A stretch of 64,000 nucleotides of DNA from Delphinus delphis. Its lineage: Eukaryota > Chordata > Mammalia > Artiodactyla > Delphinidae. The DNA lies in assembly GCF_949987515.2 (NCBI RefSeq), contig NC_082694.2, forward strand, positions 17,477,958-17,541,957, read 5' to 3'. A model generated the notes under the pieces. The model was not told the origin of the DNA. It saw only the letters and a list, made by a program, of their open reading frames with translations, and did no database searches. Made by a program: the position numbers and the translations under genes. This document shows positions 1-12,732 of the stretch, piece by piece (within the stretch, counting starts at the first letter, position 1; the number at the start of each line of letters is the position of its first letter).

Positions 1-3000
1 AGAAATTTGCAAGCAAGTCAGGGGAAATATCAAAGATTCTTGTGATTCTACTAAGGTAATTATATTAGGAAATTGGACATCAAAACCAGGTTCCTGTTGA
101 TTAGGGTATCAGGGAATCAACAGGTAGGCTCTGTAATTTAAATGTTTATTTGGAGCAGGAGTGAACCAGGTAGTAAGACTAACATTAGGACCATATATTT
201 ATATTTCGTATATGCCAGTAACTGTATTTAATTCCCTCATGTTATCCTTTTCAATAACTTTAAAAATTATTATCATATTAACTTCCATAATGAAATATGA
301 GATTCACATAATCTGAGTAGCTTTTGTCCAAATCCCACACATTTTAAGTGATGTGGACGTTATTCAAAACCGTGGTTGCACATAGATTTTTACGATACCA
401 TTCTATCTCTCTGATTGCCCAGCCCTTAGACCCATTTAATCCATTCCTAGTAAAAATAAATATTAGTTACATTCATCATCAGTTTTCACTATTATCACCT
501 ATACCCAGAGAGCATGGATGTCTACTCTCTATCTACTGTTACTCTCCTTTGTAAACGGGTAGTCTCCTTATGGATGCAAGTGTGTGGGTTCCAATTTAAT
601 CACGGATGTGATGAGCCATGCCATAAGGCTGGAAAGAGAATATAATAATTTATGAACCAGGGGCTAAAGCTATCAGAAAATACTTTCAGTATAATATCCA
701 GGCTTTGAGTGTGCAGCCACATATATCTACCATCAAGCAAAAGGGGATTTGGGAAAGGGATAGTTTGGCTTTCTCACTATCAGGAATGACTTAGCTTTTA
801 TGCTGGAAGAGTGAAGAGTTAACAATGTGAAGTATGTCATAAGTGTCCTGAATAGTAGCATTCTTTTTTCTTGCTAGTCTGGCACTGTGCATTGACCTAT
901 AAACACTTGTGATTTAAGGCACTTCTAGTATGAAAATGTCAGAAAAGGAAATTGCTCAGATAAACCAAAGATGGAATAAAAAAATATATATATACATATT
1001 GCTTGGCCCACATTCATATGTTTATTTTATCAATGAATAAAACTATTTATCAGCCTTCTAATATATTCTAGGTCCCATTATAGCCTAGGGAATCAAGAAA
1101 ATAAATATGATACCATACCTACCCACCTTTAAAACACTTAATATTTATTGTGTGAAACAGTCACATTAAGCAAATAAACATAATAAATTACAGTCTGGAA
1201 GGTTTAATATAGGGTGTTCTAAAAGTCTTAAAGCAGTTTTAAGGATTAATAACTTCAGAAAGTAAATAATACAAACTTATAAAAACTTTTCTGAAAGTGT
1301 CATTATTTCAAGTTCTTATGGATTCATTTAGTTTTGTGCATTTTGTGTAATCAGTTGGTAACTTTATTATCTTTTTTGGTCCATCTGACTAAAAATAGCA
1401 AAAGCTGACTAAAAACTTAAAATTAAAACTTTCATGAGTATATACAAAATTGAAATGGTAAACCCTCCAATTGATAATTACTTTGCAAGTTAATAATACT
1501 TAAAACTGCATGAAACCTTTTGAGACAGACTATATTAAAGAAATGCACAAAACATTTTAGAAACACAGAAGGGCAGGCTATCTGGATGTTATGAGTATTA
1601 GAAGAAAGAAGAAATTTGCAAAATAAATTATAGAGAGGACATTATGTATAGAGGAGATGGCATAAGTAAAGACAGAAAAATAAAGACGATTTGAGTGTGA
1701 CACACAGCCACAATCTTCTCACTTCCACGGTGCTGACTCCTACTTCCTTCTACCCACTGCCTTTCATTCAGTGAAGACTTTTCCATTTAGTCCACATTTG
1801 CTGTCCACCACAGACTTGGCCATCATTCTTATTGCCTTCAACATTTATATGGATAATGTAACCAAAAAGGAAGATTCTTATTGAATTTTTCTCTAATTAT
1901 CCTTTATTATTTTCTACATCTATCAACATTTTGGATATTTTCATCACCAGAAAATTTACCTTTCGTGAGATATTAGTCTCTGACCACCATTTCTTTTCCT
2001 CCCTGATTGTTTGCTCAAAAAGACTCAGAGACTTTTTTCTTTTCTATGACCTCAATGAGGCATCTAATCAACTGAATCTTCCAATGTCTCTGTCCACAAC
2101 ATCTGTTCACTATACAGAGAAACATGGTGGTAAAGGAAAGACCAGCCAAATCAGAAGGGCACTATCTGATGTGATTTAAGCACCTGGTGGTGTACAAAGG
2201 ACCCAGCTATGTCTGTTCACAGGCAGAGAAAAATTACAGCTCTCAGTACACGTTTCTACTTTCCTTTCAAATTAAACCCCTTTAACTCTTGGTTTCTAAA
2301 AATAGGCCATTCATAACGTCAAAAGTATTAGATTAATTAACATAATAGGGGCTTTACCTTTCCCTCACTGTTTGCATCTGATGAAAAACAACAACTAAAA
2401 CATATTTTGCATCCCTCTGATGCAGAACAAATAAGATCTCATGGTAGTTTTAGAAGTACAGTTAGTGATATTCAGGGCTATCAGAGTTCAAAGCAAGTTT
2501 TCAGTATCAGTCTCTAGGAGAGCCAACATTTCCCATCTCATTGGTTTTACTGATGGGTATAGTATTTGGCCTTATTTTCTAATCTAGGTGATATCTTATT
2601 TATATTTGAGAAGCCAGGAGGTACTATTTTTATCAGTTTATAATCTTCTGTCCCACTACTATGATAAAATATTTACATTTCATCAAATTTGTCTAGAATA
2701 TTCCTTGCCCTTTATGCTTGATATTTTGTGTGTGCATGGTTATGCCCAGCTATAGATGTTGAAATGTTTTGGACCTTCTAACCAACAAGGTTTTCTGGGG
2801 GTTTTTCCCCCCAAGTTTTTCCACTATGTATTCTAGATACATTCAAAATATTAAGTGTATTAAAAACATTGGCTAACATTACACTACTGTTTCCAATTTT
2901 CTAAATTTAGGTATCTTATATTTTCATTTAAGAGAGGGACAACACTGCAGGCTTCAATTATTGCGAACTGTGTTGTACATCTATAATGTGGGAAACTCTT

Positions 3001-4050
3001 AAAATTAGGACATACTGTTCCATACTGTATGTTTCCCAATGCTTCATATTCACCTTAATTTTTTTTCTATGCCCTACATATAAAACTTGCTTAAATGGAG
3101 TTTTTCTGTGTATTTTGGTAACAAAAATATTAAATGATGAGTTTTATAAGAACCTAAATAGGGAATTTTATATGGTTCTGATTGGGGTCAAAACATAACC
3201 AGAAGAGTGGGCATCAAGCAAGGCATAACCCATAGTGGTAATTTAGGTCAGAACACAAAATTGACTCTTCCAATAATGAATTTAATTATTTTAAAACTAA
3301 AAGAGAGTAAGCAAAGTTAAAACAGGATTCAAGGAAAAAAACAAAGCAGAGGGAGTGAAACCTCAAAGCCTAGTCAAATATTACTTGCCTCAGCCAAATA
3401 AAAGCCCCATCAATATTTTCAGATGCTGGTAACCCCTTAAGACCATAATTCTCAATCTCTGACATCTCTGTGCAGTGAGTTTATTGTTTTGGGCATGATA
3501 GCCTTTAAGAGCAGTTAGCACTGAGACATCATTTGCATGACCTTCAAGAAATATTCTTATAAAAATGCTTCCCTCGAGATGAAAAAAATATATTATATTG
3601 GTAAGATAAATAACCCTACCTTATTTCTGCTGTAAACTTAATCAATTTTCCCATTAGATATGAAAATGTTTTGAATTAGTCATAGTGCCATTAAAATCAT
3701 GTTACCTTTCACTTCTTTCCATGGATGTGATCAGTCAGTACCATTTAGTCACATACCTCATTCTCACACTGAGGAATTCTGATGAGACAGGATAGGTAGT
3801 GAAGGTCAGTGCTGAATTCTAAACTTGCTAGATGCTGGCTGTCATGTATTTGCTGTCAGAATGTATGTCAGTACATACATTTTAATTATTGATCTGTTTT
3901 GATGAAATGGCAGAGAAAGGTGAATATTTTCTTTCTTTATTGTTATCTCCAAATACTTTAGAGTGATTATTTATACATGTTGGTAATATGTCAACAAAGT
4001 AACTATTTTAATAAAAGCTTCAGAAGTTTTACATTAGAAATAAATCTGGA
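1..4050. other. AT-rich non-coding DNA, no recognised gene
   Basis: This stretch is AT-rich, with short low-complexity runs and no open reading frame above about 80 codons. None of the short frames resembles a known protein. No splice-flanked conserved exon, RNA gene or promoter was recognised. A block near 1213-1330 is faintly mariner-like, but only one end could be seen. The rest is unique sequence or repeats too old to recognise by eye. Confidence 0.6.
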
Positions 4051-4580
4051 ATCCCACTTCCAGTAATGACAGAGTATCTCATTATCAGATGAACCATCTT
4101 GCCAGAAACAATTAAAACTAATAAAAAAAAAATTAAATATCTGAAGTTAAATTCTAGAAGTGAGGCAACACTTGGAGTTTCCTGATATTATGGCTCTTTA
4201 TCTGAAAACATAGAGGGGGTTTCCCTGTTTTATGACTTTTCATCTAGATGTGGGTCCAAGTTGTTGTCCTAAGAGCTGGCTAAAACTAGGAAAAAAAATA
4301 TTACATTTTTCCCACTTGAGGAATGGGAGTATGGTTTTCACTGTGACCACAGAAGCTGCAAAGTGTCAACCCTCTCCAGCAATCTGGTGACCTATGCAGT
4401 ACATATGTGTGGGGCAGACTCCAGAAAACCCAGCTAAGTTTAACAGTATTAAACAAACATTTTAGTTCCTGCTTACTGGAAGGGAGAAAGAGTTTAGAGT
4501 TTTAATTCAACTCAGTTAACACCCTGCTTAAAAGGAAAAAAAAAAAATCAATACTCTATACAGCATAACAGAATCCAGAG
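4050..4580 (+). repeat. Possible old L1M 5' region fragment
   Basis: The wording of this block (non-coding, A-rich, with phrases such as AATCCCACTTCCAGTAATGACAG followed by AGATGAACCATCTTGCCAG-like text) recalls the 5' UTR of old mammalian L1M elements. No ORF1 or ORF2 follows it, so it would be an isolated fragment. Recognition is from general memory of the family only. It could equally be unique sequence. Confidence 0.2.
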
Positions 4581-4689
4581 AGATCACAGATTCAATGTCT
4601 TATCCAAGGTTAAATGGAAAGACTGATCAATCACAGTGAGTGCCTTGAGCTTTGAAAAGTAAAATAAAATACTAACAGTAAGTATAGGT

Positions 4690-4790
4690 TATGTCCTTCA
4701 TTAGTCACAGCTTTTCAGCTTGTTACTATCACAATATTACTGAAGAGGAAACTGAGCCTTCATAAACTTACAGGAGAAACCCTGAGCCAG
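4690..4790 (-). repeat. Possible MIR fragment
   Basis: The phrase GAAGAGGAAACTGAGCCTTC resembles the antisense MIR core (gaggaaactgaggc). The match is short and degraded. Confidence 0.25.
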
Positions 4791-5874
4791 GGGATTCTCT
4801 TAGAGCCAGGCTTAGTTCTGACACTCAGAAATGGAAATGAACCACTTCAAGTAAATTTACATAGGTAAGTGACTGTTGATAGAATTCCCTGAGGTTGTGC
4901 CTCTCAGCTGTTATGATTCATGAAACACTTTGCCAGTGGAAAATATCTATCACCTATTTTTCTTGTCATTGGAAAAAAAAAGAAAAGAAAAGATGTCAAA
5001 AATGATGGAATGGGAAAAAGATAATCCTCAAAACATATCAATACTAAGGCTTTTTCCCCCCTCAATGTTTGAGCTAAATAGTAAACTCAGAATAAGCATA
5101 ATAATAATAACCCCAGGATAAACAATTTTATTATATAAGTCTAACAAAGGGCCACCTTTGGACACTTGATTCCCTGCTAACACTAACTTTAGGTAACAAA
5201 TATTTTCAATTTACATCCTATGTGCTTTTAAATAAATTTGAAGCCATTTTTCCCCATGTTCGACTCCCTATAATTTTATTTTATCCAGATTTGTAAACTA
5301 AGTCCCATCTCAGTTATGGAACTTTGGGGCCTTAAGCAGAAGATATTAAAGTGGATGTAGCCTCACATTTAAGGACAGGGCAGCAAGGCACTTCATCCAA
5401 CCATAATGGGATGCTCTGTTCTTGGGCTAGTATCTTGATTCTCACTTCATTTCTGAGACGGCCTTTTTTTCTTTGCATGCCAGCTCTGATGTCTGTGTTT
5501 TACTTTGTCCTTCTTTCTGAAGGACGAAGATATTATGCCCTATATAACACCATATTCATGAGTCTCTCCTTTGTTTCTGCCAATCTCTCAGGGTGATAAT
5601 CATCCTAGGATCTGTCTTTATCCACATTCTCCAGAGCTATGTTCAATGAAATTTGGGACATTCTTAGACAATTTTGGCTCTGACTATCAGGATTGAAACT
5701 TATATTGCACACTCTTTTTCAGGTGTTAATATACTTTTTGATAGCTAACCAGAGTCTTCTTTTTCTAGACCTCTATTTGGTTTACTCTCTGCAGATCCTG
5801 TCTTGACCCTATGAGCATGGTTTGTTAGACCTTGGCCTTTCCCTACATGATTTCAAGACTATTAAAAATAATTT
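4790..5874. other. AT-rich non-coding DNA before L1-A
   Basis: No gene or clear repeat was recognised. The final bases (5863-5874, TAAAAATAATTT) are the candidate left target-site duplication of the adjoining L1. Confidence 0.5.
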
Positions 5875-7568
5875 ACCAAGATGGTGGAAGAGTAAGATGC
5901 GGAGATCACCTTCCTCCCCACACATACACCAGAAATACATCTACATGTGGAACAACTCCTACAGAACACCTACTGAACGCTGGCAGAAGACCTCAGACCT
6001 CCCAAAAGGCAAGAAACCACCCACGTACCTGGGTAGGGCAAAAGAAAAAAGAATAAACAGAGACAAAAGGATAGGGACGGGACCTGCACCAGTGGGAGGG
6101 AGCTGTGAAGGAGGAACGGTTTCCACACACTAGGAAGCTCCTTCACGGGCGGAGACTGCGGGTGGCGGAGGGGGAAAGCTTCGGAGCTGCAGAGGAGAGC
6201 GCAGCCACAGGGGTGCGGAGGGCAAAGCGAAGAGATTCCCGCACAGAGGATCGTTGCTGACCGGCACTCACCAGCCCGAGAGACTTGTCTGGTCACCCGC
6301 CGGGGCGGGCAGGGCTGGGAGCTGAGGCTCGGGCTTCGGTCAGAGCGCAGGGAGAGGACTGGGGTTGGCAGCGTGAACGCAGCCTGCAGGGGGTTGGTGC
6401 GCCATGGTTGGCAGGGAGGGAGTGCGGGGAGGGGTCTGGACCTGCCGAAGAGGCAAGAGACATTTTCTTCCCTCTTTGTTTCCTGGTGCGTGAGGAGAGG
6501 GGATTAAGAGCGCTGCTTAAAGGAGCACCAGAGACAGACGCGAGCCGCGGCTAAAAGCGCGGACCCCAGAGATAGACATGAGACGCTAAGGCTGCTGCTG
6601 CCGCCACCAAGAAGCCTGTGTGCAAGCACAGGTCACCATCCACACCCTGCTTCTGGGGAGTCTGTGCAGCCCGCCACTGCCATGCTCCCGGGATCCAGGG
6701 ACAACTCCCCAGGGAGGACGCACGGCACGCCTCAGGCTGGTGCAACATCACGCCGGCCTCTGCCCCTGCAGGCTCACCCCGCACTCCGTGCCCCTCCCTC
6801 CCCCTGGCCTGAGTGAGCTAGAGCCCCCGAATCAGCGGCTCCTTTAACCCCGTCCTGTCTGAGAGAAGAACAGACGCCCTCCGGGGACCTACATGCAGGG
6901 ACGGGGCCAAATCCAAAGCTGAGCCCCTGGGAGCTGTGAGAACAAAGAAGAGAAAGGGAAGTCTCTCCCAGAAGCCTCAGAAGCAGCGGATTAAAGCTCC
7001 ATAATCAACTTGATGTACCCTGCATCTGTGGAATACATGAATAGACAACGAATTATCAAAAATTAAGGAGCTGTGTGGATGAAAGGCTCTTGGTGCTGCA
7101 GCCAGGAGTCAGTGCTGTGTCTCTGAGGTAGGAGAGCCAACTTCAGGACACTGGTCCACAAGAGACCTCCCAGCTCCACATAATATCAAACGGCGAAAAT
7201 CTCCCAGAGATCTCAATCTCAACACCAGCACCCAGCTTCACTCAACAACCAGCAAACTACAGTGCTGGACATCCTATGCCAAACAACTAGCAAGACAGGA
7301 ACACAACACCACCCATTAGCAGAGAGGCTGCCTAAAATCATAATGAGTCCACAGACAACCCAAAACACACCACCAGATGTGGACCTGCCCACCAGAAAGA
7401 CAAGATCCAGCCTCATCCACCAGAACACAGGCACTAGTCCCCTCCACCAGGAAGCCTACACAACCCACTGAACCAACCTTAGCCACTGGGGACAGACACC
7501 AAAAACAACAGGAACTATGAACCTGCAGCCTGTAAAAAGGAGACCCCAAACACAGTAAGATAAGCAAA
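5875..7568 (+). promoter_or_regulatory. L1-A 5' UTR / internal promoter region
   Basis: This untranslated leader is GC- and CpG-richer (especially 6120-6850) than the AT-rich DNA around it. In L1 families the 5' UTR carries an internal RNA polymerase II promoter so that each copy brings its own promoter. It holds several short frames on both strands (for example minus strand 5970-6296, plus strand 6285-6554), none with a recognised domain. Promoter activity is inferred from family knowledge. The leader differs from that of L1-B at 52.6 kb, so the two copies belong to different 5'-UTR lineages. Confidence 0.7.
5877..5884 (+). promoter_or_regulatory. Candidate YY1 site at L1-A start
   Basis: CAAGATGG lies within the first bases of the element. 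In human L1 a YY1 site of this form near position +13 directs accurate transcription start. Function here is inferred by analogy. Confidence 0.4.
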
Positions 7569-8463
7569 ATGAGAAGACAGAGAAACAAACAGCAGATGAA
7601 GGAGCAAGGCAAAAACCCACCAGACCTAACAAATGAAGAAGAAATAGGCAGTCTACCTGAAAAAGAATTCAGAATAATGATAGTAAAGATGATCCAAAAT
7701 CTTGGAAGTAGAATAGACAAAATGCAAGAAACATTTAACAAGGACCTAGAAGAACTAAAGATGAAACAAGCAACGATGAACAACACAATAAATGAAATGA
7801 AAAAATACTCTAGATAGGATCAATAGCAGAATAACTGAAGCAGAAGAACGGATAAGTGACCTGGAAGATAAAATAGTGGAAATAACTACCACAAAGCAGA
7901 ATAAAGAAAAAAGAATGAAAAGAACTGAGGACAGTCTCAGAGACCTCTGGGACAACATGAAATGCACCAACATTCGAATTATAGGGGTTCCAGAAAAAGA
8001 AGAGAAAAAGAAAGTGACTGAGAAAATATTTGAAGAGATTATAGTTGAAAACTTCCCTAATATGGGAAAGGAAATAGTTAATCAAGTCCAGGAATCACAG
8101 AGAGTCCCATACAGGATAAATCCAAGGAGAAATTTGCCAAGACACATATTAATCAAACTGTCAAAAATTAAACACAAAGAAAATATATTAAAAGCAGCAA
8201 GGGAAAAACAACAAATAACACACAAGGGAATCCCCATAAGGTTAACAGCTCATCTTTCAGCAGAAGCTCTGCAAGCCAGAAGGGACTGGCAGGACGTATT
8301 TAAAGTGATGAAGGAGAAAAACCTGCAACCAAGATTACTCTACCCAGCAAGGATCTCATTCAGATTTGATGGAGAAATTAAAACCTTTACAGACAAGCAA
8401 AAGCCAAGAGAGTTCAGCACCACCAAACCAGCTCTACAACAACTGCTAAAGGAACTTCTCTAG
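7569..8463 (+). pseudogene. L1-A ORF1 (RNA-binding chaperone), frameshifted
   Basis: ORF1 normally makes a trimeric RNA-binding protein that coats L1 RNA. The ATG at 7569 opens a frame with the conserved start-region motif LPEKEFRIMI and a heptad-rich coiled coil (MQETFNKDLEELKMKQ). That frame stops at 7815-7817. Against the L1-B copy there is one extra base in the A-run near 7801-7815, and the remainder continues in the next frame to TAG at 8461-8463. The downstream part carries the RRM-like core (TNIRIIGVPE), the segment IIVENFPNMGK, and the C-terminal domain ending near QQLLKELL. The summed length is close to 300 codons, as expected for the family. The single shift would leave only an 82-residue coiled-coil stub. 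Confidence in identity is high. Confidence 0.93.
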
Positions 8464-8521
8464 GCAAGAAACACAAGAGAAGGAAAAGACCTACAGTAAC
8501 GAACCCAAAACAATTAAGAAA

Positions 8522-11500
8522 ATGGGAATAGGAATATACATATCGATAATAACCTTAAATGTAAATGGACTAAATGCTCCCACCAAAAGACACAGATTGG
8601 CTGAATGGATACAAAAACAAGACCCATATATTTGCTGTCTACAAGAGACCCACTTCAGACCTAGAGACACATACAGACTGAAAGTAAGGGGATGGAAAAA
8701 GATATTTCATGCAAATGGAAACCAAAAGAAAGCTGGAGTAGCAATTCTCATATCAGACAAAATAGACTTTAAAATAAAGACTATTAGAAGAGACAAAGAA
8801 GGACACTACATAATGATCAAGGGATCTATCCAAGAAGAAGATATAACAATTGTAAATATTTATGCACCCAACATAGGAGCACCTCAATACATAAGGCAAA
8901 TACTAACAGACATAAAAGGGGAAATCAACAGTAACACATTCATAGTAGGGGACTTTAACACCCCACTTTCACCAATGAACAGATCATCCAAAATGAAAAT
9001 AAAAAGGAAACACAAGCTTTAAATGATACATTAAATAAAATGGACTTAATTGATATTTATAGGACACTCCATCCAAAAACAACAGAATACACATTTTTCT
9101 CAAGTGCTTATGGAACACTCTCCAGGATAGATCATATCTTGGGTCACAAATCAAGCCTTGGTAAATTTAAGAAAATCAAAATTGTATCAAGTATCTCTGT
9201 CGACCACAATGCCATGAGACTAGATATCAATTACAGGAAAAGATCTGTAAAAAATACTAACACATGGAGGCTAACACATGGAGGCTAAACAATACACTAC
9301 ATAAAAACAAAGTGATCACTTAGAAATCAAAGAGGAAATCAAAAAATACCTAGAAACAAATGACAATGGAGACACAATGACCCAAAACTTATGGGATGCA
9401 GCAAAAGCAGTTCTAAGAGGGAAGTTTATAGCAATACAAGCCCACCTTAAGAAACAGGAAACATCTCGAATAAACAACCTAAACTTGCACCTAAAGCAAT
9501 TAGAGAAAGAAGAACAAAAAACACCCAAAGTTAGCAGAAGGAAATAAATCATGAAAATCAGATCAGAAATAAATGAAAAAGAAATGAAGGAAATGAAAAC
9601 AAAGATCAATAAAACTAAAAGCTGGTTCTTTGAGAAGATAAACAAAATTGATAAACCATTAGCCAGACTCATCAAGAAAAAAAGGGAGAGACTCAAATCT
9701 ATAGAATTAGAAATGGATAAGGAGAAATAACAACTGACACTGCAGAAATACAAAAGCTCATGAGAGATTACTACAAGCAACTCTATGCCAATAAAATTGA
9801 CAACTTGGAAGAAATGGACAAATTCTTAGAAATGCACAACCTGTGAAGACTGAATCAGGAAGAAATAGAAAATATGAACAGACCAATCACAAGCACTGAA
9901 ATTGAAACTGTGATTAAAAATCTTCCAACAAACAAAAGCCCAGGACCAGATGGCTTCTCAGGCGAATTCTATCAAACATTTAGAGAAGAGCTAACACCTA
10001 TCCTTCTCAAACTCATCCAAAATATAGCAGAGGGAGGAACACTCCCAAACTCATTATACAAGACCACCATCACCCTGATACCAAAACCAGAAAAGGATGT
10101 CACAAAGAAAGAAAACTACAGGCCAATATCACTGATGAACATAGATGCAAATATCCTCAACAAAATACTAACAGAATCTGACAGCACGTTAAACGGATCA
10201 TACACCATGATCAAGTGGGATTTATTCCAGTAATGCAAGGATTCTTCAGTATACGCAAATCAATCAATGTGATACACCATATTAACAAATTGAAGGAGAA
10301 AAACCATATGATAATCTCAATAGATGCAGAGAAAGCTTTCAACAAAATTCAACACCCATTTATGATAAAAAACCCTGCAGAAAGTAGGCATAGAGGGAAC
10401 TTTTCTCAACATAATTAAGGCCATATATGACAAACCCACAGCCAGCATCATCCTCAATGGTGAAAAACTGAAAGCATTTCCTCTAAGATCAGGAACAAGA
10501 CAAGGTTGCCCACTCTCACCACTCTTATTCAACATAATTTTGGAAGTTTTAGCCACAGCAATCAGAGAAGAAAAGGAAATAAAAGGAATCCAAATCAGAA
10601 GAGAAAAAGTAAAGCTGTCACTGTTTGTAGATGACATGATACTATACATAGAGACTCCTAAAGATGCTACCAGAAAACTCTAGAGCTAATCAATGAATTT
10701 GGTAAAGTAGCAGGATACAAAGTTAATGCACAAAAATCTCTGGCATTCCTACACACTAATGATGAAATATCTGAAAGTGAAATCAAGAAAACACTCCCAT
10801 TTACCATTGCAACAAAAAGAATAAAATATCTAGGAATAAACCCACCTAAGCAGACAAAAGACCTATATGCAGAAAATTATAAGACACTGATGAAAGAAAT
10901 TAAAGATGATACAAATAGATGGAGAGACATACCATGTTCTTGGATTGCAAGAATCAACATTGTGAAAATGACTCTACTACCCAAAGCAATCTACAGATTC
11001 AATGCAATCTCTATCAAACTACTACTGGCATTTTTCACAGAACTAGAACAAAAAATTTCACAATTTGTATGGAAACACAAAAGACCCTGAAGAGCCAAGG
11101 TAATCTTGAGAACGAAAAATGGAGCTGGAGGAATCAGGCTCCCTGACTTCAGACTATACTACAAAGCTACAGTAATCAAGACAGTATGGTACTGGCACAA
11201 AAACAGAAAGATAGATCAATGGAACAGGATAGAAAACCCAGAGATAAACCCACACACATATGGTCACCTTATCTTTGGTAAAGAAGGCAGGAATGTACAG
11301 TGGAGGAAAGACAGCCTTTTCAATAAGTGGTGCTGGGAAAACTAGACAGGTACATGTAAAAGTATGAGATTAGAACACTCCCTAACACCATACACAAAAA
11401 TAAGCTCAAAATGGATTAAAGACCTAAATGTAAGGTCAGAAACTATCAAACTCTTAGAGGTAAACATAGGCAGGACACTCTATGACATAAATCACAGCAA

Positions 11501-12346
11501 GATCCTTTTTGACCCACCTCCTAAAGAAATGGAAATAAAAACAAAAATAAACAAATGAGACCTAATGAAACTTTAAAGCTTTTGCACAACAAAGGAAAGC
11601 TAAAGAAGACCAAAAGACAACCCTCAGAATGGGAGAAAATATTTGCAAATGAAGAAACTGACAGAAGATTAATCTCCAAAATTTATAAGCAGCTCATGCA
11701 GCTTAATAACAAAAAAACAAACAACCCAATCCAAAAATGGGCAGAAGACCTAAATAGGCATTTCTCTAAAGAAGATATACAGACTGCCAACAAACACATC
11801 AAAGAATGCTCAACATCACTAATCATTAGAGAAATGCAAATCAAAATTACAATGAGATATCATCTCACACCAGTGAGAATGACCATCATCAAAAAATCGA
11901 GAAACAATAAATGCTGGAGAGAGTGTGGAGAAAAGGGAACCCTCTTTCACTGTTGGTGGGAATGTAAATTGATACAGCCACTGTGGAGAACAGTATGGAG
12001 GTTCCTTAAAAAACTACAAATAGAACTACCATATGACCCAGCAATCCCACTACTGGGCATATACCCTGAGAAAACCAAAATTCAAAAAGAGTCATGTACC
12101 AAAATGTTCATTGCAGCTCTATTTACAATAGCCTGGAGATGGAAACAACCTAAATGTCCATCATCGGGTGAATGGATAAAGAAGAAGTGGCACATATATA
12201 CAATGGCATATTACTCAGCCATAAAAAGAAACGAAATTGAGCTATTTGTAATGAGGTGGATAGACCTAGAGTCTGTCATACAGAGTGAAGTAAGTCAGAA
12301 AGAGAAAGACAAATACTGTATGCTAACACATATATATGGAATTTAA
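8522..12346 (+). pseudogene. L1-A ORF2 (endonuclease/reverse transcriptase), multiply broken
   Basis: ORF2 spans about 1,275 codons, the normal length. The APE-type endonuclease opens at ATG 8522 with TLNVNGLNAP, QETH, NIYAPN and VGDFNTPL. The frame then shifts near 9000-9030, and SRIDHILG and SVDHNAMRLDI follow in a second frame (9040-9288). The reverse-transcriptase core shows KSPGPDGF and [10 protein letters not shown] (9874-10233), then a further shift. The catalytic motif reads FVDD at 10624-10635 (FADD is usual). The thumb/C-terminal part includes the Cys-His motif C-x3-C-x7-H-x4-C at 11912-11965, in a long open stretch (11555-12346, 263 codons) that ends at the normal stop. At least five breaks separate the open segments, so no functional protein is possible from this copy. 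Confidence 0.93.
9257..9284 (+). repeat. 14-bp tandem duplication in L1-A ORF2
   Basis: CTAACACATGGAGG is present twice back to back (9257-9270, 9271-9284). L1-B has the phrase once at the matching place (55145 region), so this is a private duplication of L1-A. Fourteen bases is not a multiple of three, so it also shifts the ORF2 frame. Confidence 0.9.
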
Positions 12347-12712
12347 GAAAAAAAATGTCATGAAGAACCTAGGGGTAAGACAGGAATAAAGACACAGACC
12401 TACTAGAGAATGGACTTGAGGATATGGGGAGGGGGAAGGGTAAGCTGTGACAAAGTCAGAGAGAGGCATGGACATATATACACAACCAAACGTAAGGTAG
12501 ATAGCTAGTGGGAAGCAGCCGCATAGCACAGGGTGATCAGCTTGGTGCTTTGTGACCGCCTGGAGGGGTAGGATAGGGAGGGTGGGAGGGAGGGAGATGC
12601 AAGAGGGAACAGATATGGGAACATATGTATATATATAACTGATTCATTTTGTTGTAAAGCAGATACTAACACACCATTGTAAAGCAATTATACCCCAATA
12701 AAGATGTTAATA
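12347..12712 (+). other. L1-A 3' UTR and tail
   Basis: A G-rich segment (GATATGGGGAGGGGGAAGGG) is followed by the conserved cetartiodactyl 3' end: a CATAGCACAGGGTGATCAGC-type phrase, AACTGATTCATTTTGTTGTA, then AATAAA at 12697-12702 and an A-rich tail. The polyadenylation signal looks intact. Confidence 0.85.
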
Positions 12713-12732
12713 AAAATAAAAAATAATAATTT

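Larger units (their letters stand above)
5875..12712 (+). mobile_element. L1-A: structurally full-length LINE-1, inactive
   Basis: A complete LINE-1 retrotransposon on the plus strand: ~1.7 kb 5' UTR opening with ACCAAGATGGTGG, ORF1 (7569-8463), a ~58 bp inter-ORF spacer, ORF2 (8522-12346), and a ~365 bp 3' UTR ending in AATAAAGATG and an A-rich tail. L1 elements copy themselves by target-primed reverse transcription, using the ORF1 RNA-binding protein and the ORF2 endonuclease/reverse transcriptase. This copy is dead: ORF1 has a frameshift and ORF2 is broken repeatedly. A candidate target duplication is TAAAAATAATTT on the left (5863-5874) against AAAAATAATAATTTT on the right (about 12717-12732). 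It differs by a repeat-slippage step and is uncertain because both sides are A/T-rich. The 3' UTR matches the cetartiodactyl L1 type. Confidence 0.95.

Noticed and set aside
6120..6850. GC-rich segment resembling a host CpG island
   Set aside because: It lies wholly inside the L1-A 5' UTR, so it is an L1 promoter region and not a host gene promoter.
7219..7786. Antisense open frames of 71 and 156 codons over L1-A
   Set aside because: Shadows of the L1 5' UTR end and ORF1. Hydrophobic composition results from reading A-rich coding sequence backwards.
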